Below are positions 7,782 to 15,912 of a stretch of DNA of 64,000 bases, piece after piece. The notes under the pieces were generated by a model. That model ran no database searches. It was not told where the DNA came from and saw only the letters and a program-made list of their open reading frames with translations. The stretch's first letter is position 1, and the number at the start of each line of letters is the position of its first letter. Both the position numbers and the translations under genes were made by a program. Origin of the DNA: Streptomyces gardneri (GTDB lineage: Bacteria > Actinomycetota > Actinomycetes > Streptomycetales > Streptomycetaceae); NCBI RefSeq assembly GCF_006539185.1, contig NZ_BJMN01000037.1:1-64000 (forward strand), given 5' to 3'.

Positions 7782-9185
7782 ATGACCACACGGCCGCCGC
7801 GCACGGACGCTCCCCCGCCCGGGGTACGCCTCCCGAAGCGCCGCGGCGTGGAACTCTCCCTCCTCGTCTGCGCCGTCCTCATCTCCGTCTCCGGCTACGC
7901 CGCCGTCGGCCTCGCCCGCAGCGGCGCCGTGCCGCCGGACGCCGCCCGCTACGGCGCCGGGCTCGGGCTGCTCGCGCTCGTCGCCCATCTCGCGGTCCGC
8001 TTCCGCGCCCCGTACGCCGATCCGCTGCTGCTGCCGATCGCGGTCCTGCTCAACGGCCTCGGTCTGGTGCTGATCTACCGCCTCGACCTGGAGACGCCGA
8101 ACGACCAGGCGGCGGCGACGCAGCTCGTCTGGTCGACGCTCGGGGTCGCGCTCTTCATCGTGGTCGTCCTGCTGCTGCGCGACCACCGCACGCTCCAGGG
8201 GTACGCGTACGTCTCCGTGGCCGCCGCGCTCGGCCTGATGATCCTGCCGATCTTCTTCCCCGCCGTGAACGGCGCCAAGATCTGGATCAGGATCGGCGGG
8301 CTCTCCTTCCAGCCCGGCGAGTTCGCGAAGATCCTGCTCGCCGTCTTCTTCGCCGCGTATCTCTCCGCCAACCGCAACGCCCTCGCGTACACCGGCCGCC
8401 GGATCTGGAAGTTCCAGTTCCCCACGGGGCGGGTGCTCGGGCCGATCGTGGCGATCTGGCTGCTGAGCGTCGGCGTCCTCGTCCTGGAGCGGGACCTCGG
8501 CACCTCGCTGCTCTTCTTCGGCCTCTTCGTGATCATGCTGTACGTGGCGACCGGCCGGACCGGCTGGATCGCGGTCGGGCTCGTCCTGGCCTCCGCCGGG
8601 GCCTTCCTCGTCGGCTCGCTCGAACCGCACGTGCACAGCAGGGTGGAGGACTGGCTCGACCCCTTCGCCTCGATCCGCGCGGGCGAGGGACCGGGGCAGC
8701 TCGCGCAGTCGCTCTTCGCCTTCGCCGCCGGCGGGATGCTCGGCACGGGGCTCGGTCTCGGCCATTCCGTCCTCATCGGCTTCGCCGTGAAGTCGGACTT
8801 CATCCTGGCGACGGCGGGCGAGGAGCTCGGGCTCGTCGGTCTCACCGCGCTCTTCCTGCTGTACGCGCTCCTCGTCGCCCGCGGATACCGCGCCGGCCTC
8901 TCGCTGCGCGACCCCTTCGGGCGGCTGCTCGCGATCGGGCTCGCCTCGATCGTGGCGCTCCAGGTCTTCGTGATCGCGGGCGGGGTGATGGGGCTGATCC
9001 CGCTGACCGGCATGGCGATGCCGTTCCTGGCCCAGGGAGGTTCGTCGGTGGTCACCAACTGGGTGATCGTCGCGCTCCTCATCCGGGTCAGCGACTCGGC
9101 CCGCGCGCCGCAGCCGGACTCCGCCGACACCGGGACGCTCGCCCCGGTCAGGGAGGACGCGCACTTCCGGGAGGACGCCCCGTGA
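7782..9185 (+). CDS. SEDS-family peptidoglycan glycosyltransferase (FtsW/RodA type)
   Basis: A polytopic inner-membrane protein of 467 residues with about ten hydrophobic segments. SEDS proteins polymerise lipid II into glycan strands and act with a cognate class B PBP. Family hallmarks are IWIRIGGLSFQPGEFAKI, the LERDLGTSLLFFG segment, ATAGEELGLVG and the C-terminal IPLTGMAMPFLAQGGSSVV. The start is ATG 7782; TACGTT lies exactly 7 nt before it, suggesting leaderless transcription. Its stop overlaps the start of the PBP gene (GTGA), which fits the known SEDS-PBP pairing. Streptomyces carry several such pairs, so whether this serves division, elongation or sporulation cannot be read from the sequence. 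Confidence 0.95.
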   Translation: MTTRPPRTDAPPPGVRLPKRRGVELSLLVCAVLISVSGYAAVGLARSGAVPPDAARYGAGLGLLALVAHLAVRFRAPYADPLLLPIAVLLNGLGLVLIYRLDLETPNDQAAATQLVWSTLGVALFIVVVLLLRDHRTLQGYAYVSVAAALGLMILPIFFPAVNGAKIWIRIGGLSFQPGEFAKILLAVFFAAYLSANRNALAYTGRRIWKFQFPTGRVLGPIVAIWLLSVGVLVLERDLGTSLLFFGLFVIMLYVATGRTGWIAVGLVLASAGAFLVGSLEPHVHSRVEDWLDPFASIRAGEGPGQLAQSLFAFAAGGMLGTGLGLGHSVLIGFAVKSDFILATAGEELGLVGLTALFLLYALLVARGYRAGLSLRDPFGRLLAIGLASIVALQVFVIAGGVMGLIPLTGMAMPFLAQGGSSVVTNWVIVALLIRVSDSARAPQPDSADTGTLAPVREDAHFREDAP

Positions 9186-10663
9186 TCCGGTACATCCGGC
9201 GGGCCGCCGCCCTCTGTCTCGTGCTCCTCGTCGCCCTCCTCGTCAACGCGGCCCGTGTCATGGTCTTCGAGGCCGAGGAGCTCGACGACAACCCCGCCAA
9301 CCGGCGGATCGCCATCGAGCGGTACGCGGAGCCGCGCGGCGAGATCGCCGTCGACGGGAAGCCGGTGACCGGCTCCCGGGACAGCGGACAGCAGCTGCGC
9401 TGGGAACGGACCTACCGGCAGGGGCCGTTGTACGCGCCGGTGACCGGCTACGCCTCCCAGACGTACGGCACGACGCTCGTCGAGCACGCCGAGGACTCCG
9501 TCCTCGGCGGGACCGACCCGATGCTCGCGCCCCTCCCCCTCTGGAACGACCTCACCCGGGGCCGGCAGCCCGGCGGCGACGTCCTGACGACGGTCCGCGC
9601 CCCGATGCAGGAGGCGGCCTACCGGGGGCTCGACGGGAAGCGGGGCGCGGTCGTCGCGGTCGAGCCGTCCAGCGGCCGGATCCTGGCGCTCGTCAGCTCG
9701 CCCTCGTACGACCCCGGGGTCCTCTCCGGGACCGGCACGAAGGTCAAGGACTCCTGGAAGCGGCTCAACTCCTCGCCGAACCAGCCGATGCTGAACAGGG
9801 CGCTGCGCCAGACGTACCCGCCGGGCTCCACCTTCAAGATCGTGACGGCCGCGGCGGCCCTGGACGCGGGGGCGGTGCGGGACGTGGACGCACCGACGGA
9901 CACCCCCGACCCGTTCGTGCTGCCGGGGACCCGCCAGGTGCTGCCGAACGAGGCGAAGGGCTGCGGGGACGCCTCCCTCGCGTACGCCATCCAGTGGTCG
10001 TGCAACACGGTGATGGCCGGACTCGGGGTGGAGGTCGGCCTGACGGGGATGGTCGACGCGGTGGAGCGGTTCGGCTTCAACGACACGGGGCTGCGGGTGC
10101 CGTCCTGGGTCGCGAAGTCCAACTTCGACCGGGAGATGAGCCCGGACCAGCTGGCGCTGTCGTCGATCGGGCAGTTCGACACGACGGCGACCCCGCTCCA
10201 GATGGCGATGGTCGCGGCGGCCGTGGCCAACAACGGGGAGATCGCCCGGCCGTACCTCGTCGACCGCACCACGACCTCCGGCGGGACGACGGTGGACCGT
10301 ACGGGCCGGCGCACCTACCGGCAGGCGATGAACCCCTCGACGGCAATGCGGCTCCAGCGGCTGATGGTGAAGGCGGTCGAGGAGGGCACGGGCACGAACG
10401 CGGCGATCCCGGGGGCCGTCGTCGGCGGCAAGACCGGCACCGCGCAGCACGGCTTCGGCAACACGGGCACCCCGTACGCCTGGTTCATCGCCTGGGCGCA
10501 GGCGGAGGGCACGGCGCAGCCGGCGGTCGCGGTGGCGGTCGTCGTGGAGGACGCCGAGGCGTCCCGTACGGACATCAGCGGGGGCGGCAGCGCGGCGCCG
10601 ATCGCGCGGAGGGTGATGGAGGAGGCGCTGCGACTGGAGGCGGAGGCGCGGGGGGAGCGGTGA
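9182..10663 (+). CDS. Class B penicillin-binding protein (transpeptidase)
   Basis: A 493-residue peptidoglycan transpeptidase that crosslinks the glycan strands made by the upstream SEDS enzyme. One N-terminal membrane anchor (about residues 8-25, AALCLVLLVALLVNAARV) is followed by a short dimerisation/pedestal region and the transpeptidase domain with its three active-site motifs: SxxK in PPGSTFKIV (the acylated serine), SCN, and KTG in VVGGKTGTAQHG. The length suits the compact PbpA-like branch rather than the longer FtsI. GTG start at 9182 overlaps the SEDS stop codon. The gene faces the diiron gene tail-to-tail across a very G-rich 113-bp spacer. Confidence 0.95.
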   Translation: MIRYIRRAAALCLVLLVALLVNAARVMVFEAEELDDNPANRRIAIERYAEPRGEIAVDGKPVTGSRDSGQQLRWERTYRQGPLYAPVTGYASQTYGTTLVEHAEDSVLGGTDPMLAPLPLWNDLTRGRQPGGDVLTTVRAPMQEAAYRGLDGKRGAVVAVEPSSGRILALVSSPSYDPGVLSGTGTKVKDSWKRLNSSPNQPMLNRALRQTYPPGSTFKIVTAAAALDAGAVRDVDAPTDTPDPFVLPGTRQVLPNEAKGCGDASLAYAIQWSCNTVMAGLGVEVGLTGMVDAVERFGFNDTGLRVPSWVAKSNFDREMSPDQLALSSIGQFDTTATPLQMAMVAAAVANNGEIARPYLVDRTTTSGGTTVDRTGRRTYRQAMNPSTAMRLQRLMVKAVEEGTGTNAAIPGAVVGGKTGTAQHGFGNTGTPYAWFIAWAQAEGTAQPAVAVAVVVEDAEASRTDISGGGSAAPIARRVMEEALRLEAEARGER

Positions 10664-10776
10664 GGGGCGGGGGTAGGGGGCGCGGAGGCAGGGGTGAGGG
10701 GCGGAGGCGCGGGGGCAGGGCGCAGGGGTAGGGCTGGAGGTGGCGGCGTGTGTCCGGGGGTGCCGGACCCCCTTCG
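10664..10776. other. G-rich convergent spacer
   Basis: The spacer between two convergent genes consists on the plus strand mainly of GGGG and GGGGG runs broken by short interruptions, including near-repeats of GGGGCGGAGGCGCGGGGG and GGGGTAGGG. No open frame or clear hairpin with a T-run was seen. The G runs could form quadruplexes in the PBP transcript and so act in place of a conventional terminator. Confidence 0.55.
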
Positions 10777-11886
10777 CTACTCCCCCGCCGCCCCCTCCTC
10801 GATCGCGTCCGCCACCTCCGTCACCCTCGCCTGTTCCTCCGCCGCGAAGCGCTCCGCGTCGAGCCGTTCCGCGATCTCCTCGTCCTGGGTCATCAGCAGA
10901 TCCAGGTTGGAGTCGCCGAGGTCGAAGACGCCCATGTCGAGGTAGGCCTTCTGGAGCCGCTCGCCCCAGAGGCCGATGTCCTTCACGCAGGGGACGATCC
11001 GGCTGAAGAGGAGCTTGCGGAAGAGGTGCAGGAACTCGCTCTGCTCGCTGAGCTCCTCCGCCTCGCGCTTCGGTATGCCGAAGTTCTCCAGGACCTCGAC
11101 CCCGCGCAGCCGGTCGCGCATCAGGTAGCAGCCCTCGATGACGAACTCCTCGCGCTCCCGGAGCTCGGTGTCCGACAGCTGCCGGTAGTAGTCGCGCAGG
11201 GCCATCCGGCCGAAGGCCACGTGCCGGGCCTCGTCCTGCATCACGTACGCGAGGATCTGCTTGGGGAGCGGCTTGTCGGTGGTGTCGCGGATCATGCCGA
11301 AGGCGGCGAGGGCGAGGCCTTCGATGAGGACCTGCATGCCGAGGTAGGGCATGTCCCAGCGGGAGTCGCGCAGGGTGTCGTCGAGGAGGCCCTTGAGGTT
11401 GTCGTTGATCGGGTAGAGCATCCCGATCTTCTCGTGGAGGAATCGGCCGTAGATCTCGGCGTGCCGCGCCTCGTCCATGGTCTGGGTGGCCGAGTAGAAC
11501 TTGGCGTCCAGGTCGGGGACGGACTCGACGATCCGGGCGGCGCAGATCATGGCGCCCTGCTCGCCGTGGAGGAACTGGCTGAACTGCCAGGAGGAGTAGT
11601 GCCGGCGCAGGTCGCCCTTGTCCTTCTCGGTCATCTTCGCCCAGTGGCGGGTGCCGTAGAGGTTCAGGACCTCGTCGGGGGTGCCGAGCGGGTCGTACGG
11701 GTCGACGTCGAGGTCCCAGTCGATGCGGGTGGCGCCGTCCCACTGCTTGTCCTTGCCCTTCTGGTAGAGGGCGAGGAGGCGCTCGCGGCCATCCTCGTAC
11801 TCCCAGGAGAACCGGGCGGCGCCGGCCGCCGGCACCTGCCAGGTCGAGGTGGACGGGGCCGTGGTGTAGAGGTCGCGCGTCGACAC
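10777..11886 (-). CDS. Ferritin-like diiron protein
   Basis: A 369-residue helical protein with a carboxylate-bridged diiron signature: two EX29EX2H sets, Glu109 / Glu139 / His142 (in TMDEARHAE) and Glu189 / Glu219 / His222 (in VMQDEARHVAF). This arrangement is typical of ribonucleotide-reductase R2-like, desaturase-like and ferritin-like oxidases. No signal peptide or membrane helix is present. The reaction is unknown; candidates are oxygenation, N-oxidation or desaturation of a small molecule. The ATG at 11886 (reverse strand) is preceded by CAAGGAGGCGTC, a strong ribosome site. It is divergent from a second, AurF-type diiron gene at 12080, which suggests a shared substrate or pathway. Confidence 0.85.
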   Translation of the reverse strand: MSTRDLYTTAPSTSTWQVPAAGAARFSWEYEDGRERLLALYQKGKDKQWDGATRIDWDLDVDPYDPLGTPDEVLNLYGTRHWAKMTEKDKGDLRRHYSSWQFSQFLHGEQGAMICAARIVESVPDLDAKFYSATQTMDEARHAEIYGRFLHEKIGMLYPINDNLKGLLDDTLRDSRWDMPYLGMQVLIEGLALAAFGMIRDTTDKPLPKQILAYVMQDEARHVAFGRMALRDYYRQLSDTELREREEFVIEGCYLMRDRLRGVEVLENFGIPKREAEELSEQSEFLHLFRKLLFSRIVPCVKDIGLWGERLQKAYLDMGVFDLGDSNLDLLMTQDEEIAERLDAERFAAEEQARVTEVADAIEEGAAGE

Positions 11887-11925
11887 TGACGCCTCCTTGG
11901 GGGTCGGATGGCCGTTCCCGTGGTG

Positions 11926-12031
11926 CGAGTCCTACGTACGAGTCCTGCGGTCAGGCTCACACGGTGGTAGACGGGTCGTCAACAAGTCGCGTGCAAGGGA
12001 TTGACGAGCCTGCTGACGCGCAGTCTGATAG
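11926..12031. promoter_or_regulatory. Divergent promoter region of the two diiron genes
   Basis: The direct repeat CGAGTCCT occurs at 11926-11933 and 11939-11946 (13-bp period). For the rightward gene a -35 TTGACG lies at 12001-12006, with TCTGAT 17 bp later. The repeat is a plausible regulator site, possibly for the TetR encoded at 13149, but no perfect palindrome was seen here. Confidence 0.45.
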
Positions 12032-12079
12032 CAGGTGACCCCCGGTAACGCCACGGCGAGCACAGCGAGGTGCGTCGGC

Positions 12080-13024
12080 ATGACCCCCTTCACCGAGCCC
12101 CCAGGGCCTGACTTCAGCCTCCTCCGGGACGCCCTGGGGCCGCTGCGCGACCGTGAGCAGGTCGCCGCACGGCTCCTGGAGTCCTCCCGCAAGCACTCGT
12201 ACGACCCGGACACCGAGCTCGACTGGGAGGCGCCCTTCGAGGACGGCAAGTGGTTCTGGCCGCCCGAGCTCGTCTCCCTCTACGACACCCCGCTGTGGCG
12301 CCGGATGTCCGAGGAGCAGCGGATCGCGCTCTCCCGCCACGAGGCGGCCTCGCTCGCCTCGCTCGGCATCTGGTTCGAGATCATCCTGATGCAGCTGCTC
12401 GTCCGGCACATCTACGACAAGTCCCTGACCAGCCATCATGTCCGCTACGCGCTCACCGAGATCGCCGACGAGTGCCGGCACTCGATGATGTTCGCCCGGC
12501 TGATCCAGCGGGGCGGCACCCCCGCGTACCCGGTGCCGAGGCTCTACCACAATCTCGCAAGGCTCCTGAAGACCGTCTCCACGACGCCCGGCTCGTTCGC
12601 CTCCACCCTCCTGGGCGAGGAGATCCTCGACTGGATGCAGCGGCTGACCTTCCCGGACGAGCGGGTGCAGACCCTCGTGCGCGGGGTGACCCGGATCCAT
12701 GTGGTGGAGGAGGCCCGGCACGTCCGGTACGCCCGCGAGGAGCTGCGCCGCCAGATGGTGACCGCTCCGCGCTGGGAGCAGGAGTTCACCCGGCTGAGCT
12801 GCGGGGAGGCGGCCCGCGTCTTCTCCACCTGCTTCGTCAACCCCGCGGTGTACGAGGCCGTGGGCCTGGACCGGCGCGAGGCGGTCGCGCAGGTGAAGGC
12901 GAGCGGGCACCGGAGGGAGGTCATGCAGTCCGGCGCCAAGCGGCTGACGGACTTCCTCGACGACATCGGCGTGCTGCGCGGCGCGGGGCGCCGCCTCTGG
13001 CGCTCCTCGGGACTCCTCGCCTGA
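12080..13024 (+). CDS. AurF-like diiron oxygenase
   Basis: A 314-residue protein matching the p-aminobenzoate N-oxygenase (AurF) family of dimetal enzymes. All seven metal-ligand positions can be placed with the AurF spacing: Glu100, Glu131 and His134 (ADECRHS), Glu180 or Glu181 (GEEIL), then His207, Glu211 and His214 (IHVVEEARH), the HX3EX2H triad that distinguishes AurF from ordinary ferritin-like proteins. AurF-type enzymes oxidise aryl amines or other small molecules with O2. The ATG at 12080 has AGCGAGG upstream; a longer GTG form from 12035 is possible. It is divergent from another diiron gene and followed 124 bp later by a TetR gene, so an inducible detoxification or biosynthetic step is a reasonable guess. 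Confidence 0.85.
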   Translation: MTPFTEPPGPDFSLLRDALGPLRDREQVAARLLESSRKHSYDPDTELDWEAPFEDGKWFWPPELVSLYDTPLWRRMSEEQRIALSRHEAASLASLGIWFEIILMQLLVRHIYDKSLTSHHVRYALTEIADECRHSMMFARLIQRGGTPAYPVPRLYHNLARLLKTVSTTPGSFASTLLGEEILDWMQRLTFPDERVQTLVRGVTRIHVVEEARHVRYAREELRRQMVTAPRWEQEFTRLSCGEAARVFSTCFVNPAVYEAVGLDRREAVAQVKASGHRREVMQSGAKRLTDFLDDIGVLRGAGRRLWRSSGLLA

Positions 13025-13073
13025 CGGGGTGGGCGGGGCGGAGGAGGGGATGAGCGGGGGCGGTCGGGACGGC

Positions 13074-13089
13074 CCGGGCGCGAGCCCGG
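13074..13089 (+). terminator. GC hairpin after the AurF-like gene
   Basis: CCGGGC and GCCCGG flank a 4-nt GCGA loop, 50 bp past the stop codon and before the TetR promoter. There is no T-run, which is usual for Streptomyces terminators. Confidence 0.5.
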
Positions 13090-13148
13090 TCGGGGCCGGT
13101 TCCGGACCGCCCGCCTGACCGGCCCGTTCCGCGGTTACGCTGCGGGGC

Positions 13149-13871
13149 ATGACGAGCGCCGCCACACCCGCGTACCGCAGGCTCAGTGTCGAGGAGCGGC
13201 GCGGGCAGCTGCTCGACGCCGCCCTGGGGCTCTTCGCCCACCGGACGCCCGAGGACGTCTCGCTCGACGACGTCGCCGAGGCGGCCGGTGTCTCGCGGCC
13301 CCTCGTCTACCGCTACTTCCCCGGCGGCAAGCAGCAGTTGTACGAGGCCGCCCTGCGCTCCTCCGCCGACGCCCTGAACCGCTGCTTCGGCGAGCCGCCG
13401 GTCGGACCTCCGACGGAGCGGCTCGGCCGGGTGCTCGACCGGTACCTGACCTTCGTCGACGAGCACGACGCCGGGTTCAGCGCCCTGCTGCGGGGCGGCA
13501 GCGTCGCCGAGACCTCCCGGACCAGCGCGATCGTGGACGAGGTCCGGCGGGCCGCCGCCGAGCAGATCCTCGTCCACCTCGGGGCGGAGCGGCCCGGCCC
13601 CCGGCTCTCCATGCTGGTGCGGACGTGGATCGCGGCCGTGGAGGCCGCCTCGCTCATCTGGCTCGACGAGGGGAAGCAGCCCCCGGCGCGCGAACTCAGG
13701 GAGTGGCTGGTCGACCATCTCGTCGCCCTCCTCGCCGCGACCACCGCGAGCGACGAGGAGACGGCGGCGGTCGTCGGGCGACTCCTCGCGCAGGAGACCC
13801 CCGAAGGACCCGTCGCGGCGCTCGCCCGAAAGGTGATCCCCGTGGTGGGCGAGGCGGCCCACCTGCTGTGA
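13149..13871 (+). CDS. TetR/AcrR-family transcriptional regulator
   Basis: A 240-residue one-component repressor. The N-terminal helix-turn-helix spans about residues 12-58 (RRGQLLDAALGLFA, then VSLDDVAEAAGVSRPLVYRYFPGG), followed by a variable ligand-binding helical domain. The ATG at 13149 sits exactly 7 nt after TACGCT, consistent with leaderless transcription from a promoter starting at the A of the start codon. It lies downstream of, and in the same direction as, the AurF-like diiron gene, and may control the divergent diiron pair. Its ligand is not predictable. Confidence 0.93.
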   Translation: MTSAATPAYRRLSVEERRGQLLDAALGLFAHRTPEDVSLDDVAEAAGVSRPLVYRYFPGGKQQLYEAALRSSADALNRCFGEPPVGPPTERLGRVLDRYLTFVDEHDAGFSALLRGGSVAETSRTSAIVDEVRRAAAEQILVHLGAERPGPRLSMLVRTWIAAVEAASLIWLDEGKQPPARELREWLVDHLVALLAATTASDEETAAVVGRLLAQETPEGPVAALARKVIPVVGEAAHLL

Positions 13872-13898
13872 ACCGGGGCGGCGGGGGAGACTGGAGGG

Positions 13899-14213
13899 GT
13901 GAGAAGCGAGAACACGCCCTTCCGCGGCGGCCCCCTCGACGGCCGGGTCCTGCCGATCCTGCTCGGTCCGACCGGACACCCGCCGAAGTGGTACGAGGTG
14001 CCGGTCCCGGCCCATGACGGACGCCCGCCGATGCTGTACGCCTACCGGCGCGAGCCGGCCGGACACACGAAACGGCTCGGCATCCAGCGCGGCTGGGTCT
14101 ACGAGTACGCCCCCGAGGGCCGCGAGCGGCGCGAGCTGAAGTGGCCGTGGTCCAAGCCGGGCGGCGGGGCGAGCGGCGGGGCGCGGCCGACGGGTACTGC
14201 GCCGAACGAGTGA
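13899..14213 (+). CDS. Small hypothetical protein
   Basis: A 104-residue soluble protein, basic and Trp/Tyr-rich in the middle (WYEVPVP, GWVYEYAPEG), with a glycine-rich disordered tail. I do not recognise a family with confidence. The GTG start at 13899 overlaps a GGAGGGG sequence, and the gene begins 25 bp after the TetR stop, so co-transcription with it is likely. No signal peptide or membrane segment is visible. Confidence 0.65.
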   Translation: MRSENTPFRGGPLDGRVLPILLGPTGHPPKWYEVPVPAHDGRPPMLYAYRREPAGHTKRLGIQRGWVYEYAPEGRERRELKWPWSKPGGGASGGARPTGTAPNE

Positions 14214-14253
14214 GCACGCCGAGCGACTCCCGATTCGTACGGTAATCAGATGA

Positions 14254-14267
14254 AGTGACGCGTCATC
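14254..14267. promoter_or_regulatory. BldD-like inverted repeat
   Basis: AGTGACGCGTCATC matches the published BldD consensus half-sites AGTGA and TCACC with one mismatch and contains the perfect palindrome TGACGCGTCA. It lies 20 bp before the NlpC/P60 start, where a repressor could block transcription. Assignment to BldD is inference. Confidence 0.35.
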
Positions 14268-14287
14268 ATCCCCGTGGAGGTGGTGAC

Positions 14288-15817
14288 GTGTCGCGAAGGC
14301 TGCTGCGCACAGTCTGCACGGGGGCGCTGGCCGCGGCGACAGCCCTCACGGGGGTGGTCCCTGCGGCGGGGGCGAGGCCGACGGACCCGCCCGTGGACCC
14401 CTCGGCGCAGGCCCCGATCGCCTGGGCGGACCCGGCGGCGGAACCGGTAGGCCCGGTGGATCCGGAGGCCGGGGTGGACTCGGGGGCAGAACCGGTCGAT
14501 CCGGTGGGTCCGGGGGATCCGGTCGATCCGCTCGTCCCTGTCGGCCCGGAGGCCGGGGTCGATCCGGCCCGTCCAGAGGCCGGGGCCGATCCGACTGACC
14601 CGACTGATCCGGCTGACCCGACCGATCCGGCCGATCCGGCCGATCCGGCCGCCGGAGTGGATCCCGTACGTCCCACCACCGGGGTGACTCCGGAGCAGCC
14701 AGCCGACGCGCAAGGCGATCCGGCCGGCCCCGCCGGCCCCGCCGACCCCCTCGACGACGACGCCGCCGCACTCCCCCCGCCCGGCGGCGACTCCGTCACC
14801 GCGCTCCTCGCCCGCCTGCGGACGCTCTACCAGCGCGCCGAGGAGGCCACCGAGCGGTTCAACGCCGCCGACGAGGCCCTCAAGGTCCAGGCCGCCGACA
14901 CCAAGAAGGTCACGGCGCGGCTCACCACCGCCCGTACCGACCTCGCCCGGGGGCGGGCCGAGGCCGGGCGGCTCGCCAGGGAGCAGTACCAGGGCAGGGC
15001 CGCGTTCTCGTCGTTCCCCGCCTCTCTCCAGGTGCTCTTCGCCGAGGACCCGCAGTCGGCCCTGGACCAGGGGCGCCTGCTCGCCCGCGCGGCCCGCGAC
15101 CGGGCCGGCACCGTCTCCCGGCTCGAAGGGGCCGAGCGCCGCGCCGGCGCGCTCGCGAGCGCGTCCCGCAAGGCCCTCGACCGGCAGCAGTCCCTCGCCG
15201 CCGCGCAGCGCGTCCGGCGCGACGAGGTGACGGCGAAGCTGCGCGAGGTCGAGAAACTGCTCGCGTCCCTCTCGCCGGCGCAGCTCACCCGGCTCACCGA
15301 GCTGGAGCGCGTCCAGACCGCGGGCGCCCAGCGTGAACTCCTCGGCTCCGGCGTCCTGGACGGCCCCCGCGCCCCGTCCCGGGCGGGCGCGGCGGCCCTG
15401 CGCTTCGCGGTCGGCCAGATCGGCAAGCCGTACGTGTGGGGGGCCGAGGGCCCGGAGTCGTACGACTGCTCGGGGCTGACCCAGCAGGCGTGGGCGGCGG
15501 CGGGGCGGGAGCTCCCGCGGACGAGCCAGGAGCAGTGGGCGACGCTGCCCCGGGTGTCGCTGTCCGAGCTCCGGCCGGGCGACCTGGTGGTCTACTTCCC
15601 GGGCGCCACGCATGTGGCGCTCTACCTCGGCGAGGGCCTGGTGGTGCAGGCGCCGCGACCCGGCGGGAAGGTGAAGGTCTCCCCCGTCGCGGCGAACCCG
15701 CTCCTCGGGGCGGTCCGTCCCGATCCGGACGGGGAGGCCCTGGAGACGTACGCGCCGCCGGACCTTCCGGCCGGGGCCACGGACGGCGGTGACGAGGGGT
15801 ACGACCGCCGCTCCTGA
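14288..15817 (+). CDS. Secreted NlpC/P60 peptidoglycan hydrolase
   Basis: A 509-residue exported cell-wall hydrolase. A Sec signal peptide (about residues 1-32, RRLLRTVCTGALAAATALTG then AGA) is followed by a roughly 130-residue Pro/Asp-rich segment with many DP-x-DP units, a coiled-coil region of about 190 residues (RLRTLYQRAEEATERFNAADE onward) and a C-terminal NlpC/P60 domain. The catalytic Cys is in YDCSGLTQQAW and the His in THVALYLGEG. The family cleaves D-Glu/meso-DAP-type peptide bonds in stem peptides. The GTG at 14288 has GGAGG 7 nt upstream, deciding against the in-frame GTG at 14255. The DP-rich segment is unusually long and probably spans the wall. Confidence 0.93.
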   Translation: MSRRLLRTVCTGALAAATALTGVVPAAGARPTDPPVDPSAQAPIAWADPAAEPVGPVDPEAGVDSGAEPVDPVGPGDPVDPLVPVGPEAGVDPARPEAGADPTDPTDPADPTDPADPADPAAGVDPVRPTTGVTPEQPADAQGDPAGPAGPADPLDDDAAALPPPGGDSVTALLARLRTLYQRAEEATERFNAADEALKVQAADTKKVTARLTTARTDLARGRAEAGRLAREQYQGRAAFSSFPASLQVLFAEDPQSALDQGRLLARAARDRAGTVSRLEGAERRAGALASASRKALDRQQSLAAAQRVRRDEVTAKLREVEKLLASLSPAQLTRLTELERVQTAGAQRELLGSGVLDGPRAPSRAGAAALRFAVGQIGKPYVWGAEGPESYDCSGLTQQAWAAAGRELPRTSQEQWATLPRVSLSELRPGDLVVYFPGATHVALYLGEGLVVQAPRPGGKVKVSPVAANPLLGAVRPDPDGEALETYAPPDLPAGATDGGDEGYDRRS

Positions 15818-15912
15818 ACTCCCCCTAGGCGCAGGCCTCTTGCTCTCACACGTAATAAGCACCAAGCTTGAGGGATCCTTACAGTCGCCCGCCCCGGACT
15901 GGGAGCCCCGTC

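Noticed and set aside
14214..14287. c-di-AMP (ydaO) riboswitch before the NlpC/P60 gene
   Set aside because: Only 74 bp separate it from the preceding gene, too little for the aptamer, and no conserved ydaO elements were seen.
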